A stretch of 64,000 nucleotides of DNA, taken from NCBI RefSeq assembly GCF_051235805.1, contig NZ_JBPNXV010000001.1:1364001-1428000 (forward strand). Direction: 5' to 3'. The position numbers were made by a program, and so were the translations under genes. This DNA comes from Pseudothermotoga_B sp051235805. Its GTDB lineage: Bacteria; Thermotogota; Thermotogae; Thermotogales; DSM-5069. This document shows, piece after piece, positions 34,374-42,482 of this stretch (within the stretch, counting starts at the first letter, position 1; each line of letters begins with the position of its first letter). The notes under the pieces were generated by a model. That model ran no database searches and was not told the DNA's origin. It worked only from the letters and a program-made list of their open reading frames with translations.

Positions 34374-35740
34374 GAAAATCTTTGATGGTCTTTGTGATCT
34401 TGCTGACCACTCTGGTGACTTTTGCTTATCTGAATCCAGATTATCAGAGTCCAGTGGTAGCGGTGGTTGAACAGTGTGCTCCAGCTGTGGTGAAGGTAGA
34501 AGCAGTCAAGTACACCACATCGCCTTACTTCGATCCATTCATGGAGGAGTTCTTCAAGCGTTGGTTTGGCTACAACCCGTTCGGTGGCACACAGCAGAGT
34601 ACAAGCCTGGGTTCTGGCTTCATCTTTGACAAGAATGGCTACATATTGACCAACGAACACGTCGTAAATGGCGCTAAGGAGATAACAATCACCTTGCTGG
34701 ATGGTAAGAACTACAAAGCAGAGTACATAGGTGGAGATACAGAACTCGACATCGCCGTTTTGAAAATCAAACCCGACAGAGAATTGCCGGTGTTGGAATT
34801 CGGTGACTCCGATACCCTGAAGATCGGTGAATGGGCGATTGCGATTGGAAACCCACTTGGTTTTCAGCACACCGTTACCATAGGTGTTGTGAGCGCAACC
34901 GGTAGGCGCATTCCAAAACCAGACGGCTCTGGATATTACACGAATTTGATACAAACGGATGCTGCGATCAACCCTGGCAACAGCGGTGGACCTCTGCTGA
35001 ACATTCATGGTCAGGTGATCGGCATTAACACAGCGATCATCAATCCAACGGAAGCGGTGAACCTCGGTTTTGCAATACCAATAAACACAGTCAAGAGATT
35101 TGTAAACCAGCTCATTGAGACGGGAAAGACACAAAAGGCGTACCTTGGAGTCAGGTTGATGACTGTGACGGAAAACCTCGCAAAGGCAATGGGTTTGAAA
35201 ACAAACCAAGGTGTGTTGATAGTTCAGGTGCTCGAAAACTCTCCGGCTGAAAAGGCAGGGCTGAGGGAGAACGACGTGGTTGTGAAGTTTGACAACATTT
35301 CGGTGGCAAGCGACTCAGAACTCGTTTCGTTGATACACAGCCATGTACCTGGTGATGTCGTAACAATAGTTGTCAACAGATCTGGCAAAGAGATCACCTT
35401 GAAGGTCACACTCGGTGCATCTACAGACGAAAGCACTCAGACAACACAGGCGGCTCAGGAATTCGTTGGAATAGTCATAGATGAAATCACCGATTCTGAC
35501 AGAGAAAGCTATTCACTGCCTGCTTCGCTCAGCGGTGTCATTGTAAGAGAATCAAAAACCCTTTCACAGATTCAGAAGGCAGATGTGATCTATCAACTTG
35601 CTGTCAACGGCAAGAACTATCCGATCAACTCCGTGAGTGACTGGAATGGAATCGTCAGCAAGATCAAACAAGGAGATTTTGTAGCGATCTTCGTCTATCG
35701 AAAAGGAGCAAAGATGATTTACTCTTTCACCTACAGATGA
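34370..35740 (+). CDS. htrA: HtrA/DegP-like serine protease
   Basis: A 456-aa S1C protease of the periplasm, with an N-terminal signal or anchor (residues 3-20). The catalytic triad is H97 (TNEHVV), D127 (LDIAVLKI) and S205 (GNSGGPL). One full PDZ domain follows (about 245-345, AYLGVR, SPAEKAGLRENDVV), then a second, poorly conserved PDZ-like region to the end. ATG at 34370 is 8 nt after AGGAGG; the longest frame starts 9 nt earlier. It quality-controls exported proteins, and two genes for envelope proteins follow it directly. Confidence 0.94.
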   Translation: MRKSLMVFVILLTTLVTFAYLNPDYQSPVVAVVEQCAPAVVKVEAVKYTTSPYFDPFMEEFFKRWFGYNPFGGTQQSTSLGSGFIFDKNGYILTNEHVVNGAKEITITLLDGKNYKAEYIGGDTELDIAVLKIKPDRELPVLEFGDSDTLKIGEWAIAIGNPLGFQHTVTIGVVSATGRRIPKPDGSGYYTNLIQTDAAINPGNSGGPLLNIHGQVIGINTAIINPTEAVNLGFAIPINTVKRFVNQLIETGKTQKAYLGVRLMTVTENLAKAMGLKTNQGVLIVQVLENSPAEKAGLRENDVVVKFDNISVASDSELVSLIHSHVPGDVVTIVVNRSGKEITLKVTLGASTDESTQTTQAAQEFVGIVIDEITDSDRESYSLPASLSGVIVRESKTLSQIQKADVIYQLAVNGKNYPINSVSDWNGIVSKIKQGDFVAIFVYRKGAKMIYSFTYR

Positions 35741-35766
35741 GGTGAAAACCTCGAGGGGGTGGTTCA

Positions 35767-36432
35767 ATGAAAGGTTTAAAATGGCTTTTACTCATAGCCG
35801 CATTGATTGGCATCTTAATACTCAGTTCGTGTGGATCAATACTAACAACCATAGCGAGCGTTGCTCACAACATCGTAGAAGTCACGGCGAATAATGTAGA
35901 TACCACTCTAAGAAATCTCGCCAGCTGGTGTGATTCACAGGATATATTGATGCTTTGGTATGATTTTGATAATGAGCCAGAGGACTTTAATGAAAGAATG
36001 ACTGTTTTTGAATCTCCTGAATATCCACCAGTAGCTGACAAGAATGTTTATCTAAACAATGAGTATATTGGAAATTATGGCACTGGGTTAGACCAATTAG
36101 ACCAAATTAAAAATACGATCAGCGCGAGTAAAACGACCTTCTCAGGCACCTTGATCATGTATCTGCGGCTCGATGAATCGCTCAACTGGGACTTGTACAT
36201 AGGTGAGGATAGACAGGCGAAAGTAACTAAAACTAATTATGTCCTTGTTGAATTCGAAAAGGACACTACAAATCAAGTCTACAAAGTCACAAAGGTTCAA
36301 GTTGATCGTGACTGGAATGCTTTCGTCGTTCCCAAGAATATGTCTTCGATCACAAACAAGGGCTTTGCGTTCTTTAGAATCGATGATGACAAAGTTGTCG
36401 ATGCACGAGTCATATACCCTATACACCCATGA
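35767..36432 (+). CDS. Lipoprotein of unknown function
   Basis: A 221-aa protein with a lipoprotein signal (LILSSC, Cys about residue 22). The mature part is rich in beta-type residues and acidic, with no family I know. ATG at 35767 follows GAGGGGGTGG. It lies 26 nt after htrA and 13 nt before the PEGA protein gene, so it probably belongs to the same envelope-related operon. Some codon choices in the middle (AAT, TAT, GAT-rich, around 35930-36120) look more AT-rich than the neighbours. Confidence 0.75.
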   Translation: MKGLKWLLLIAALIGILILSSCGSILTTIASVAHNIVEVTANNVDTTLRNLASWCDSQDILMLWYDFDNEPEDFNERMTVFESPEYPPVADKNVYLNNEYIGNYGTGLDQLDQIKNTISASKTTFSGTLIMYLRLDESLNWDLYIGEDRQAKVTKTNYVLVEFEKDTTNQVYKVTKVQVDRDWNAFVVPKNMSSITNKGFAFFRIDDDKVVDARVIYPIHP

Positions 36433-36445
36433 AGGGGGGATATAG

Positions 36446-38272
36446 ATGAAGAAGGCATTTGTGGTACTCTTAGCTTTGCTGATCGCAAGCTTTGTCTTTG
36501 CAGATATGCAACTCAAAAACATCATAATCGTTCCACAGCCGAGCGAGCTTGAGGTCAAGGTGTGGCTGAACAAACCGGAAGGCTCTGTCTATCAAGAGAA
36601 CGAGTCGCTGAACATCTTCTTCAAAGCAAACAAGAGCTGTTATGTTCTCATCTACGACATTCGCACTGATGGAAAGATCACGCTTTTGTTCCCGAACAAG
36701 TACGATTCGAACAACTACATCGCTCCGAACGTAACTTACAAACTTCCCATATCGAATCTTTACTCTTTCAAGGTCTCACCACCAGAAGGCAAGGAGTTCA
36801 TTCAGATCATAGCTTCGACAACCTTTCTTCCAATCATTCAACAGCTGAAGAACCTTGGCACGACTCAGTCATTCCCCATGCTTTCACAGGATGCAGAGAG
36901 TTATGTCCAAAGACAGATCATCCCTTATCTGACTGGTGAGTGGGCAAGCGACATCACATACTTCTACGTCGGAAGAGCCGCAAGGACTGGCATTGCACAG
37001 CTTGAATCCAATCCAACTGGTGCCTACGTCTATGTGGATGGAAAGTACATTGGCAGAACTCCAGCACGAGTTGAACTCGATGAAGGTCAGCACTTTGCAA
37101 CCTTCTACTGGCAGAACAATGTTATAACGGAGACCTTCTTCGTCACAGCCGGAAGGACTGTTGTTGTCACAGGCAATTTCATTCAGAAGACGATACTCAA
37201 CATAAACACCACGCCAGCTGGAGCTCAAGTATTCCTCGATGGTGCTTACATCGGTGTCAGTCCACTTCAAGTGGAGGTTCAACCAGGACAGCACACAGTT
37301 CTTGCAACGATGGCAGGTTATACGGCAGCTCAGCAGAGCTTTTCGATAGCACCAGGTGAAACAAAAACGATCAACCTCACATTGAGGGCTGAGCAAGCCA
37401 CTTTGAATATCTTCACTTCTCCAAGTGGTGCTTCGATCTACGTGAACAACCAGCTGAGAGGTACGGCAGGACCAGCTGGTTTGAGCATCAGCGTGGCACC
37501 TGGCACCTACACAATCACAGCAAGGCTCACAAACTACCAAGATGCCAGCTCTATAGTGACCGTTGACCCAGGTGAGGTCAGAAGGATCGATTTGACATTA
37601 GTGCCAATTATCAGAAAAGGTGTTTTGAACATCTTCAGCACACCCACAGGGGCAGCGATCTACGTTGATGGCAACTACGTTGGAGTGACACGCTCTACAG
37701 GCTTGAGTGTTGAAGTCGATCCAGGACTGCATACGATCATCGCACAGCTCGCAAATTACCAGGAAGCGGCCGTTAATGTGAATCTTTCCTCTGGAGAGAC
37801 AAGAAGGGTTGATATCACACTCGTACCCATACCAAGAACTGGTTTTCTAAACATCTTCACCAATCCAGTGAACGCCTCTGTCTATGTGAACGGCAGATAT
37901 GCGGGTGTAGCCGGTCCGAATGGTTTGAGAGTTGAGGTTGATGCAAATGTCACTCACACTGTCGTTGCAAGCTTACCAGATTACGAAGATGCCAAAACCG
38001 AACTTCGGGTTGCACCGAATGAAACGAAGAATGTGACGCTCACACTCGAGCCTATACAAAAGGTTGGAACGGTCTCGATCAACAGTTCACCGAGTAATGC
38101 TCTTGTTTACATCAACGGCTATCTCAAAGGTATGACACCACTCAAACTGGATCTTGACTATGGAACCTACCAATTGGTGTTGATCAAAGGTGGGTATTAT
38201 GCAGAGCTCATCACGTTGAAAGTGGACAGAAAGAGTGTTTCGGTGAGCACAACGCTTAGGCCCATTCAGTGA
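36446..38272 (+). CDS. Exported DUF4384 and six-repeat PEGA-domain protein
   Basis: A 608-aa secreted protein. The signal peptide ends about residue 19 (SFVFA). Residues 25-150 resemble DUF4384 (EVKVWLNKPEG, CYVLIYDIRTDGKITLLFPN). Then come six consecutive PEGA-type beta repeats of about 70 residues (about 185-608), each with a core like P-x-GA-x-VYVDGxYxGxTP. PEGA domains occur on bacterial surface proteins. ATG follows AGGGGGGATATAG. It is the last gene before a strong hairpin terminator. No peptidase or sugar-binding motif is seen; a surface or outer-sheath role is inferred. Confidence 0.85.
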   Translation: MKKAFVVLLALLIASFVFADMQLKNIIIVPQPSELEVKVWLNKPEGSVYQENESLNIFFKANKSCYVLIYDIRTDGKITLLFPNKYDSNNYIAPNVTYKLPISNLYSFKVSPPEGKEFIQIIASTTFLPIIQQLKNLGTTQSFPMLSQDAESYVQRQIIPYLTGEWASDITYFYVGRAARTGIAQLESNPTGAYVYVDGKYIGRTPARVELDEGQHFATFYWQNNVITETFFVTAGRTVVVTGNFIQKTILNINTTPAGAQVFLDGAYIGVSPLQVEVQPGQHTVLATMAGYTAAQQSFSIAPGETKTINLTLRAEQATLNIFTSPSGASIYVNNQLRGTAGPAGLSISVAPGTYTITARLTNYQDASSIVTVDPGEVRRIDLTLVPIIRKGVLNIFSTPTGAAIYVDGNYVGVTRSTGLSVEVDPGLHTIIAQLANYQEAAVNVNLSSGETRRVDITLVPIPRTGFLNIFTNPVNASVYVNGRYAGVAGPNGLRVEVDANVTHTVVASLPDYEDAKTELRVAPNETKNVTLTLEPIQKVGTVSINSSPSNALVYINGYLKGMTPLKLDLDYGTYQLVLIKGGYYAELITLKVDRKSVSVSTTLRPIQ

Positions 38273-38274
38273 AC

Positions 38275-38296
38275 AAAGGGGGCGTCTGCCCCCTTT
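38275..38296. terminator. Bidirectional hairpin terminator
   Basis: AAAGGGGGC (38275-38283) and GCCCCCTTT (38288-38296) form a perfect 9-bp stem with a GTCT loop. It starts 3 nt after the PEGA gene and its right arm reaches into the stop codon of the convergent CBS/ACT gene, so it probably ends transcripts from both sides. Confidence 0.8.
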
Positions 38297-38939
38297 AGCT
38301 TTCTTTCACGTCGAGTATTGAAGCAGACGGTATACCCTCTAAGAACCTTCGTTCAAAATCTTGCCTATTCATGTTACGAACCTTTATGACCACGTTGTAC
38401 TCTTCCTGCGATTTTTCATAAGTTGTGACAGAGATCAAATCCCCTCCGCATTGGTACATCAAATAAAGTATTCTGGACAAAATGCCAGGAACGTTCTGAA
38501 CTCTCAAGACATACCTTAAACCTTGCTCTCTTGCTCCAAGCATGTTGATGAAAACTTTGAAGATATCAGATTCTGTAATGATTCCCACGAGTTTTTCTTC
38601 TTGCAGCACGACCAATGAACCTATCTTTCTATCACTCATGAGCTTTGCGGCATCTTCGATTGGTGTATTGGGATGTACGTGTACTACATCACTTTTCATG
38701 ATCTGTTTCACCTTAAGTCTGCTCAAAAGATTCGTGAGTTCCCACACATCTAAGGTTGTTGCCTGTGAAGGCGAGGCAGACAGCAGATCTTTCTCTGTGA
38801 TGATGCCAACGACTTTGTTGTTTTTCACCACCGGCAATCTCCTTATTCCCTTCTGTCTTATCAAATCCATCGCTTCAGAGAAAGTTGCCTCTGGTGAAAT
38901 CGTTATCACCTCTGTAGTCATAACATCTTTGACGAACAC
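38295..38939 (-). CDS. CBS-pair and ACT-like domain protein (AcuB type)
   Basis: A 214-aa protein with two CBS domains (about 5-60 and 70-130; ITEKDLL and ITESDIF mark their ends) and a C-terminal ACT-like domain (RVQNVPGILSRILYLM). The layout matches AcuB, which binds adenine nucleotides and affects acetoin use in Bacillus, but no acetoin genes are here. The open frame runs up to 39008 through the neighbouring terminator; GTG at 38939 after AAGGGGGTG is the sound start. Confidence 0.88.
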   Translation of the reverse strand: MFVKDVMTTEVITISPEATFSEAMDLIRQKGIRRLPVVKNNKVVGIITEKDLLSASPSQATTLDVWELTNLLSRLKVKQIMKSDVVHVHPNTPIEDAAKLMSDRKIGSLVVLQEEKLVGIITESDIFKVFINMLGAREQGLRYVLRVQNVPGILSRILYLMYQCGGDLISVTTYEKSQEEYNVVIKVRNMNRQDFERRFLEGIPSASILDVKES

Positions 38940-38981
38940 AGAAACACCCCCTTGTGATGAGTTTACCTTATTTCCATGAAA

Positions 38982-39003
38982 AAAGGACCCCGAAGGGTCC
39001 TTT
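38982..39003 (-). terminator. Terminator of the Omp-alpha-like gene
   Basis: On the minus strand AAAGGACCC, a TTCG tetraloop and GGGTCCTTT form a perfect 9-bp stem, followed by further T residues (TTTTTTCAT including the stem end). It begins 18 nt after the stop of the SLH protein gene. Confidence 0.85.
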
Positions 39004-39020
39004 CTCACAAGAGTTTCAAA

Positions 39021-40232
39021 CTACTGACCCATGAACATACCGAGCAACCCGAGAACAGCACCAGCAGCACCAGCAATAACGCCTATCAAAGCCATGTTGT
39101 AGACATCATCGATCTTCTTTGAAAGCTGCACAGTGGCTGAATCAATATCGCTCTTCCACGGTTTGCTGTCTACCGTCTTCTTGAGTGCCGCTATGTCTTG
39201 ATCGTGCTGAGAGGTCTTCTGGTTCAAAGAGACAACCTGTCCTGCGATTGTACTGACGTTGCCTTCGAGTACCGAGACCTTCTTAGCGGCTTGTGCGGCA
39301 TCCTGAACATCTTTCTTGATTTTTTCGACATCTGTTGCAAGTGATGCGACCTGCCCCTCGAGGAGCGAGAGTCTTGCGTCGTACTGATTCGTCGTTGTGT
39401 TTAGTGCCTTCTTGAGAGAGTCAATGTCGCTGGCTACCTTTGTTTCGAGCGCTGCAACCCTTGATTCAAGATCACTGAAGCTCTTTCTGAGTGTCAGAAG
39501 CACCTGAATATTGCTTTCAACTGCATCGATTCTCTTGCCAAGTGTTGCGAGATCTGTTTTGACTGGATCGATGGATTTTGCAACACTGTCTATTCTGGCA
39601 GAGAGCGAATCTACTTTGCTGCTGAGTGAAGAGAGATTTGCGTTGATCGAATCTATGTTCCCTTTGAGCTGTGCCATGACTTGTGAAGAAATCTGTGCTT
39701 GTAGATCCGAAACACTCTTTTCAACCTGTGAAACCTTTGAAGAAAGTTGATTGTACATCGTCAGCATCTTGTTTTCAGATGCCGCAATCATCGTGGGCAT
39801 ATCTTTCTTTACCTGTGCAATCTCAACGACCGTCGATTTGAGATTCGAGATCTCTGCTAGAACTGTTTGAAGTGTCTGATCTGTTGCTGCAATCTGTTCG
39901 GAGCTTTTTTGTGCTCTGTTGAGAGCTGTACTGACAAGGTCTTCAACAGCAGAGATTCTCTTGATCAAAGTCTGTAGATCTGCAGCAGATGTTGTCTTCT
40001 CCATCTGTTGAGTGAGGTAATCGAGAAGTTTTTTCAAAGCCACAGCAACTTGATAGCGTGTCATTGGGTTGTTACCTTGGAAAGTACCATCTGGCATCCC
40101 CGAAACTATCCCTAACTTAGAGAGTGTCGTCACAGCCTCGTATGCCCAGTGATTGACCGGAACATCAGAGAAACTCTGCGCATAAACAAGAGCCGCAACA
40201 AGCAGTGTAACTGCTAAGAGAACCTTCTTCAT
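39021..40232 (-). CDS. Omp-alpha-like SLH/coiled-coil outer sheath protein
   Basis: A 403-aa exported protein built like Thermotoga Omp-alpha, the rod that spaces the outer 'toga' from the cell wall. A signal peptide (1-18, VYA cleavage) is followed by an SLH domain (about 20-75, FSDVPVNHWAYEAVTTLSKLG), a long alpha-helical coiled coil (about 80-370) rich in Ser, Lys, Leu and Val heptads, and a C-terminal hydrophobic segment (380-400) that would anchor in the outer membrane. It has its own promoter and terminator, consistent with an abundant single-gene transcript. Confidence 0.9.
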   Translation of the reverse strand: MKKVLLAVTLLVAALVYAQSFSDVPVNHWAYEAVTTLSKLGIVSGMPDGTFQGNNPMTRYQVAVALKKLLDYLTQQMEKTTSAADLQTLIKRISAVEDLVSTALNRAQKSSEQIAATDQTLQTVLAEISNLKSTVVEIAQVKKDMPTMIAASENKMLTMYNQLSSKVSQVEKSVSDLQAQISSQVMAQLKGNIDSINANLSSLSSKVDSLSARIDSVAKSIDPVKTDLATLGKRIDAVESNIQVLLTLRKSFSDLESRVAALETKVASDIDSLKKALNTTTNQYDARLSLLEGQVASLATDVEKIKKDVQDAAQAAKKVSVLEGNVSTIAGQVVSLNQKTSQHDQDIAALKKTVDSKPWKSDIDSATVQLSKKIDDVYNMALIGVIAGAAGAVLGLLGMFMGQ

Positions 40233-40267
40233 GAACTTTCACCTCCACTGAATGCTTTTCTTGTTAT

Positions 40268-40297
40268 ATCTTACCACGTTGATCATTCTTTAGACAA
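40268..40297 (-). promoter_or_regulatory. Promoter of the Omp-alpha-like gene
   Basis: On the minus strand TTGTCT (40297-40292) and TAAGAT (40273-40268) are 18 nt apart. The start would be near 40260, giving a short leader with GGAGGTGAAAG before the ATG. Confidence 0.45.
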
Positions 40298-40309
40298 CCA
40301 AAATTCTCC

Positions 40310-40339
40310 TTGCGTTGAACAAAAACGTTATGGTATAAT
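40310..40339 (+). promoter_or_regulatory. Promoter of ccdA
   Basis: TTGCGT (40310-40315) and a perfect TATAAT (40334-40339), 18 nt apart, with an extended TGG just before the -10. The transcript start is near 40346, with the ribosome site TTGGAGGAAT following. Confidence 0.6.
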
Positions 40340-40373
40340 TTAGACAAATACAGTCTGAATTTGGAGGAATAGT

Positions 40374-41024
40374 ATGGCAATCTCTATCACTCAAGTAGAT
40401 ATACTCACTGCTTTTGTACATGGTTTTCTGTCATTCTTCAGCCCTTGTGCAATACCGTTGATACCAACTTTCATCGCTCTGTTGATCTCTGAAAAAGGGG
40501 TCAAGTCCTTTCTGAGAATAGTTGGTTTCTTTGTAGGCCTTTCAGCAACTTTTTCAGCCTTAGGTGCGCTCAGCGGATCCTTTGGTTTGCTGATCGATCG
40601 CACAATCATGAGATACCTTGCTGGCTCTGTGATCTTGCTGATGGCTGTGCTTTTCTTGTTTCAAATTCAATTTCTCAAATTCAAAGGGCTAAACCTTTAT
40701 CGCTTCAAATCTGGAGGCTTTCTGGCTGGAGTCGGCATAGGTGTTGGAATCGGTCTTGTGTGGATACCCTGTGCAAGTCCTGTGCTTGCTTCTATCTTGA
40801 TAATAGCCTCTATTAAAGCAAGTGCTCTCAAAGGTGCTTTCATGTTGTTCATTTATTCGCTTGGAATCTCGATTCCATTTCTCAGTATCGGTGGTCTCAT
40901 CTCGAAGTTGTTCACGAAGGTCACTCTGAAAACACCTGTTTGGGAGAAACTTCTAAAGTATGCAGCATCGGCTTTGTTGTTTTTCATTGGCACGATGATA
41001 CTGCTCGGCAGATTCTTCATATGA
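40374..41024 (+). CDS. ccdA: CcdA-type thiol-disulfide transmembrane protein
   Basis: A 216-aa, six-helix protein of the CcdA/DsbD-beta family, which carries reducing equivalents across the membrane from thioredoxin. The two redox cysteines sit in the duplicated motif: C25 (FFSPCAIPLIP) and C133 (WIPCASPVLAS). ATG follows TTGGAGG. It is paired with a secreted thioredoxin-fold protein 13 nt downstream, a natural electron acceptor. No cytochrome c biogenesis genes are present, so a general thiol-redox role is likelier. Confidence 0.9.
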   Translation: MAISITQVDILTAFVHGFLSFFSPCAIPLIPTFIALLISEKGVKSFLRIVGFFVGLSATFSALGALSGSFGLLIDRTIMRYLAGSVILLMAVLFLFQIQFLKFKGLNLYRFKSGGFLAGVGIGVGIGLVWIPCASPVLASILIIASIKASALKGAFMLFIYSLGISIPFLSIGGLISKLFTKVTLKTPVWEKLLKYAASALLFFIGTMILLGRFFI

Positions 41025-41037
41025 AAGAGGTGATCAC

Positions 41038-41706
41038 ATGAGAAGTAAATCGGTTTTCTTAATTCTGGTGGTTGCAACTGTATTACTCAGTCAATCGATT
41101 CTGTTTTCAGACTTAGACGTGGCAGTACGTCTGGCGAGAATCGAACAGAAGAAATTTGCAATACTCTTCACCACATCAACCTGCCCATACTGCAAGAAAT
41201 TGAAGGACGAAACCCTTACAGACAAAACAGTCAAACAATTGATATATGCAAACTACATCTTTGCAGAAGCGCTTTTCGATTATGGAAAGAAGACATCGGC
41301 TTTTGGAAAGCCAATGAGTTATTCTGAACTCTTCTCAGCCTTTCAAGTAAACAGCGTTCCAGTAACATGGTTTTTTACAGCCGAAGCATCTCCTTTGGTT
41401 TATCTGCCTGGATATCTTCCGGCGAGTACCTTTGCACAGGTTCTGCGGTATGTCTATCAAGAAGTCGAAGAAGATTTCCAACAGTATTTGAAAAGAAAAG
41501 ATGATTTTCAAGGGGAAAGAATGATCTTGTTCGTTACAGATGAAGAGGCGAACTTTGTGCTGAAAAACGATCCAAACTCGATCAGTGTGGAGGCACTTCC
41601 ACAAAGTGTTGACCCGTACAAAGTCTATGTGACGAGAAAGAAAGACCTCGGTGAAGAACTTTCAAAGGCTGGTGTATTCAGGGTCTTGGTGATAAAGCAA
41701 GATTAA
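41038..41706 (+). CDS. Exported thioredoxin-fold protein
   Basis: A 222-aa protein with an N-terminal signal or anchor (about 5-22) and a thioredoxin-like domain with a CPYC active site (C49, C52) and the cis-Pro motif NSVPVTWFF. CPYC is typical of glutaredoxin- or SoxW-like oxidoreductases. The last 70 residues add a domain I cannot assign. ATG follows AAGAGGTGATCAC. It most likely receives electrons from CcdA. Its 3' end overlaps the next (minus) gene by 4 nt. Confidence 0.83.
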   Translation: MRSKSVFLILVVATVLLSQSILFSDLDVAVRLARIEQKKFAILFTTSTCPYCKKLKDETLTDKTVKQLIYANYIFAEALFDYGKKTSAFGKPMSYSELFSAFQVNSVPVTWFFTAEASPLVYLPGYLPASTFAQVLRYVYQEVEEDFQQYLKRKDDFQGERMILFVTDEEANFVLKNDPNSISVEALPQSVDPYKVYVTRKKDLGEELSKAGVFRVLVIKQD

Positions 41707-42416
41707 TCAGAGTTCTTTTCGATTTTCTTTCTCTTTTTGGCAAAGTTCAGATATATTCCAAAAGAAAAGAAAACAAGGCAGATAACAATCAAGACTGCCA
41801 AACCATAGACTGTGGAAAAGAGTTCAACGGTTTTTTCCACGTCTTTTGAGGCGAGATAATAGACCCAACCGATTGCTTCTACTGCGAGAATTATCGATGC
41901 TGCCAAAAGACTCAGTATTGCTATGATCGAGGAGCTTCTCCTCATGGCGAATAGTCCTGCTATAACTCCAAAGATCGCACATATGCCCAACAATATTGGA
42001 AACCAGTTTTGCTGAACAAAGTCGTTCATCTTCGGCAGGATCTCAAATCTTTTCACCAGAAAGTCTGCAAGATAGTAAACTACACCTGCAGCTGCAAAGA
42101 AACCCACTAAGAACACAAAGACTTTGAAGAGCACATAGAGCGCGATCGCACAAGCGATTCCAATGACGAAAAAAGCTACATATTGCGCAATCTGAGAGTC
42201 GTTAACCCAATTTCTGAAAACTTCGAATCGATCATAAAGGATTGGATAGACTACAAAACCGCCCAGCAGAAAACCAAAAAGGCTAACAGCAACTCTCTCA
42301 ACGAACTTTGCAGCGAAGATCAAGAAAACACAGATCGGTATCACAACATACCAGCTGTCCAACAAAAGCCATAAATGTTGATTTGCATTGTTGATCAGTT
42401 CTTCGAAGGGTAACAA
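41703..42416 (-). CDS. Multi-helix membrane protein of unknown function
   Basis: A 237-aa protein with about seven membrane helices (starting near residues 20, 43, 76, 98, 135, 160 and 205), Gly and aromatic residues within them, and a very basic tail (FAKKRKKIEK). The overall look recalls DUF4203/TMEM198-type proteins, but I cannot confirm that. TTG at 42416 follows GGGGGTGA. It is a single minus-strand gene between two plus-strand operons. Confidence 0.65.
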   Translation of the reverse strand: MLPFEELINNANQHLWLLLDSWYVVIPICVFLIFAAKFVERVAVSLFGFLLGGFVVYPILYDRFEVFRNWVNDSQIAQYVAFFVIGIACAIALYVLFKVFVFLVGFFAAAGVVYYLADFLVKRFEILPKMNDFVQQNWFPILLGICAIFGVIAGLFAMRRSSSIIAILSLLAASIILAVEAIGWVYYLASKDVEKTVELFSTVYGLAVLIVICLVFFSFGIYLNFAKKRKKIEKNSD

Positions 42417-42437
42417 GTCAATTCACCCCCATAGTGT

Positions 42438-42443
42438 TATAAT
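42438..42443 (+). promoter_or_regulatory. Extended -10 of the aspC operon
   Basis: TATAAT at 42438-42443 is preceded by TGT, giving an extended -10 (TGTTATAAT). No clear -35 is found. The start would be near 42450, with AGGAGG at 42469-42474. Confidence 0.5.
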
Positions 42444-42482
42444 ATCACTTGTTGATGAATGAAAAACCAGGAGGTTTTAGAG

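Noticed and set aside
34349..35209. 286-aa minus-strand frame opposite htrA
   Set aside because: Shadow frame with abnormal composition (many His, Cys, Trp); htrA on the other strand is certain.
36884..37540. 218-aa minus-strand frame opposite the PEGA protein
   Set aside because: Shadow created by the repeated sequence of the PEGA domains; Cys/Trp/Arg-rich composition not seen in real genes here.
37180..38270. Possible DNA tandem repeat
   Set aside because: The periodicity comes from PEGA protein repeats whose DNA has diverged; it is a domain repeat, not a satellite or CRISPR.
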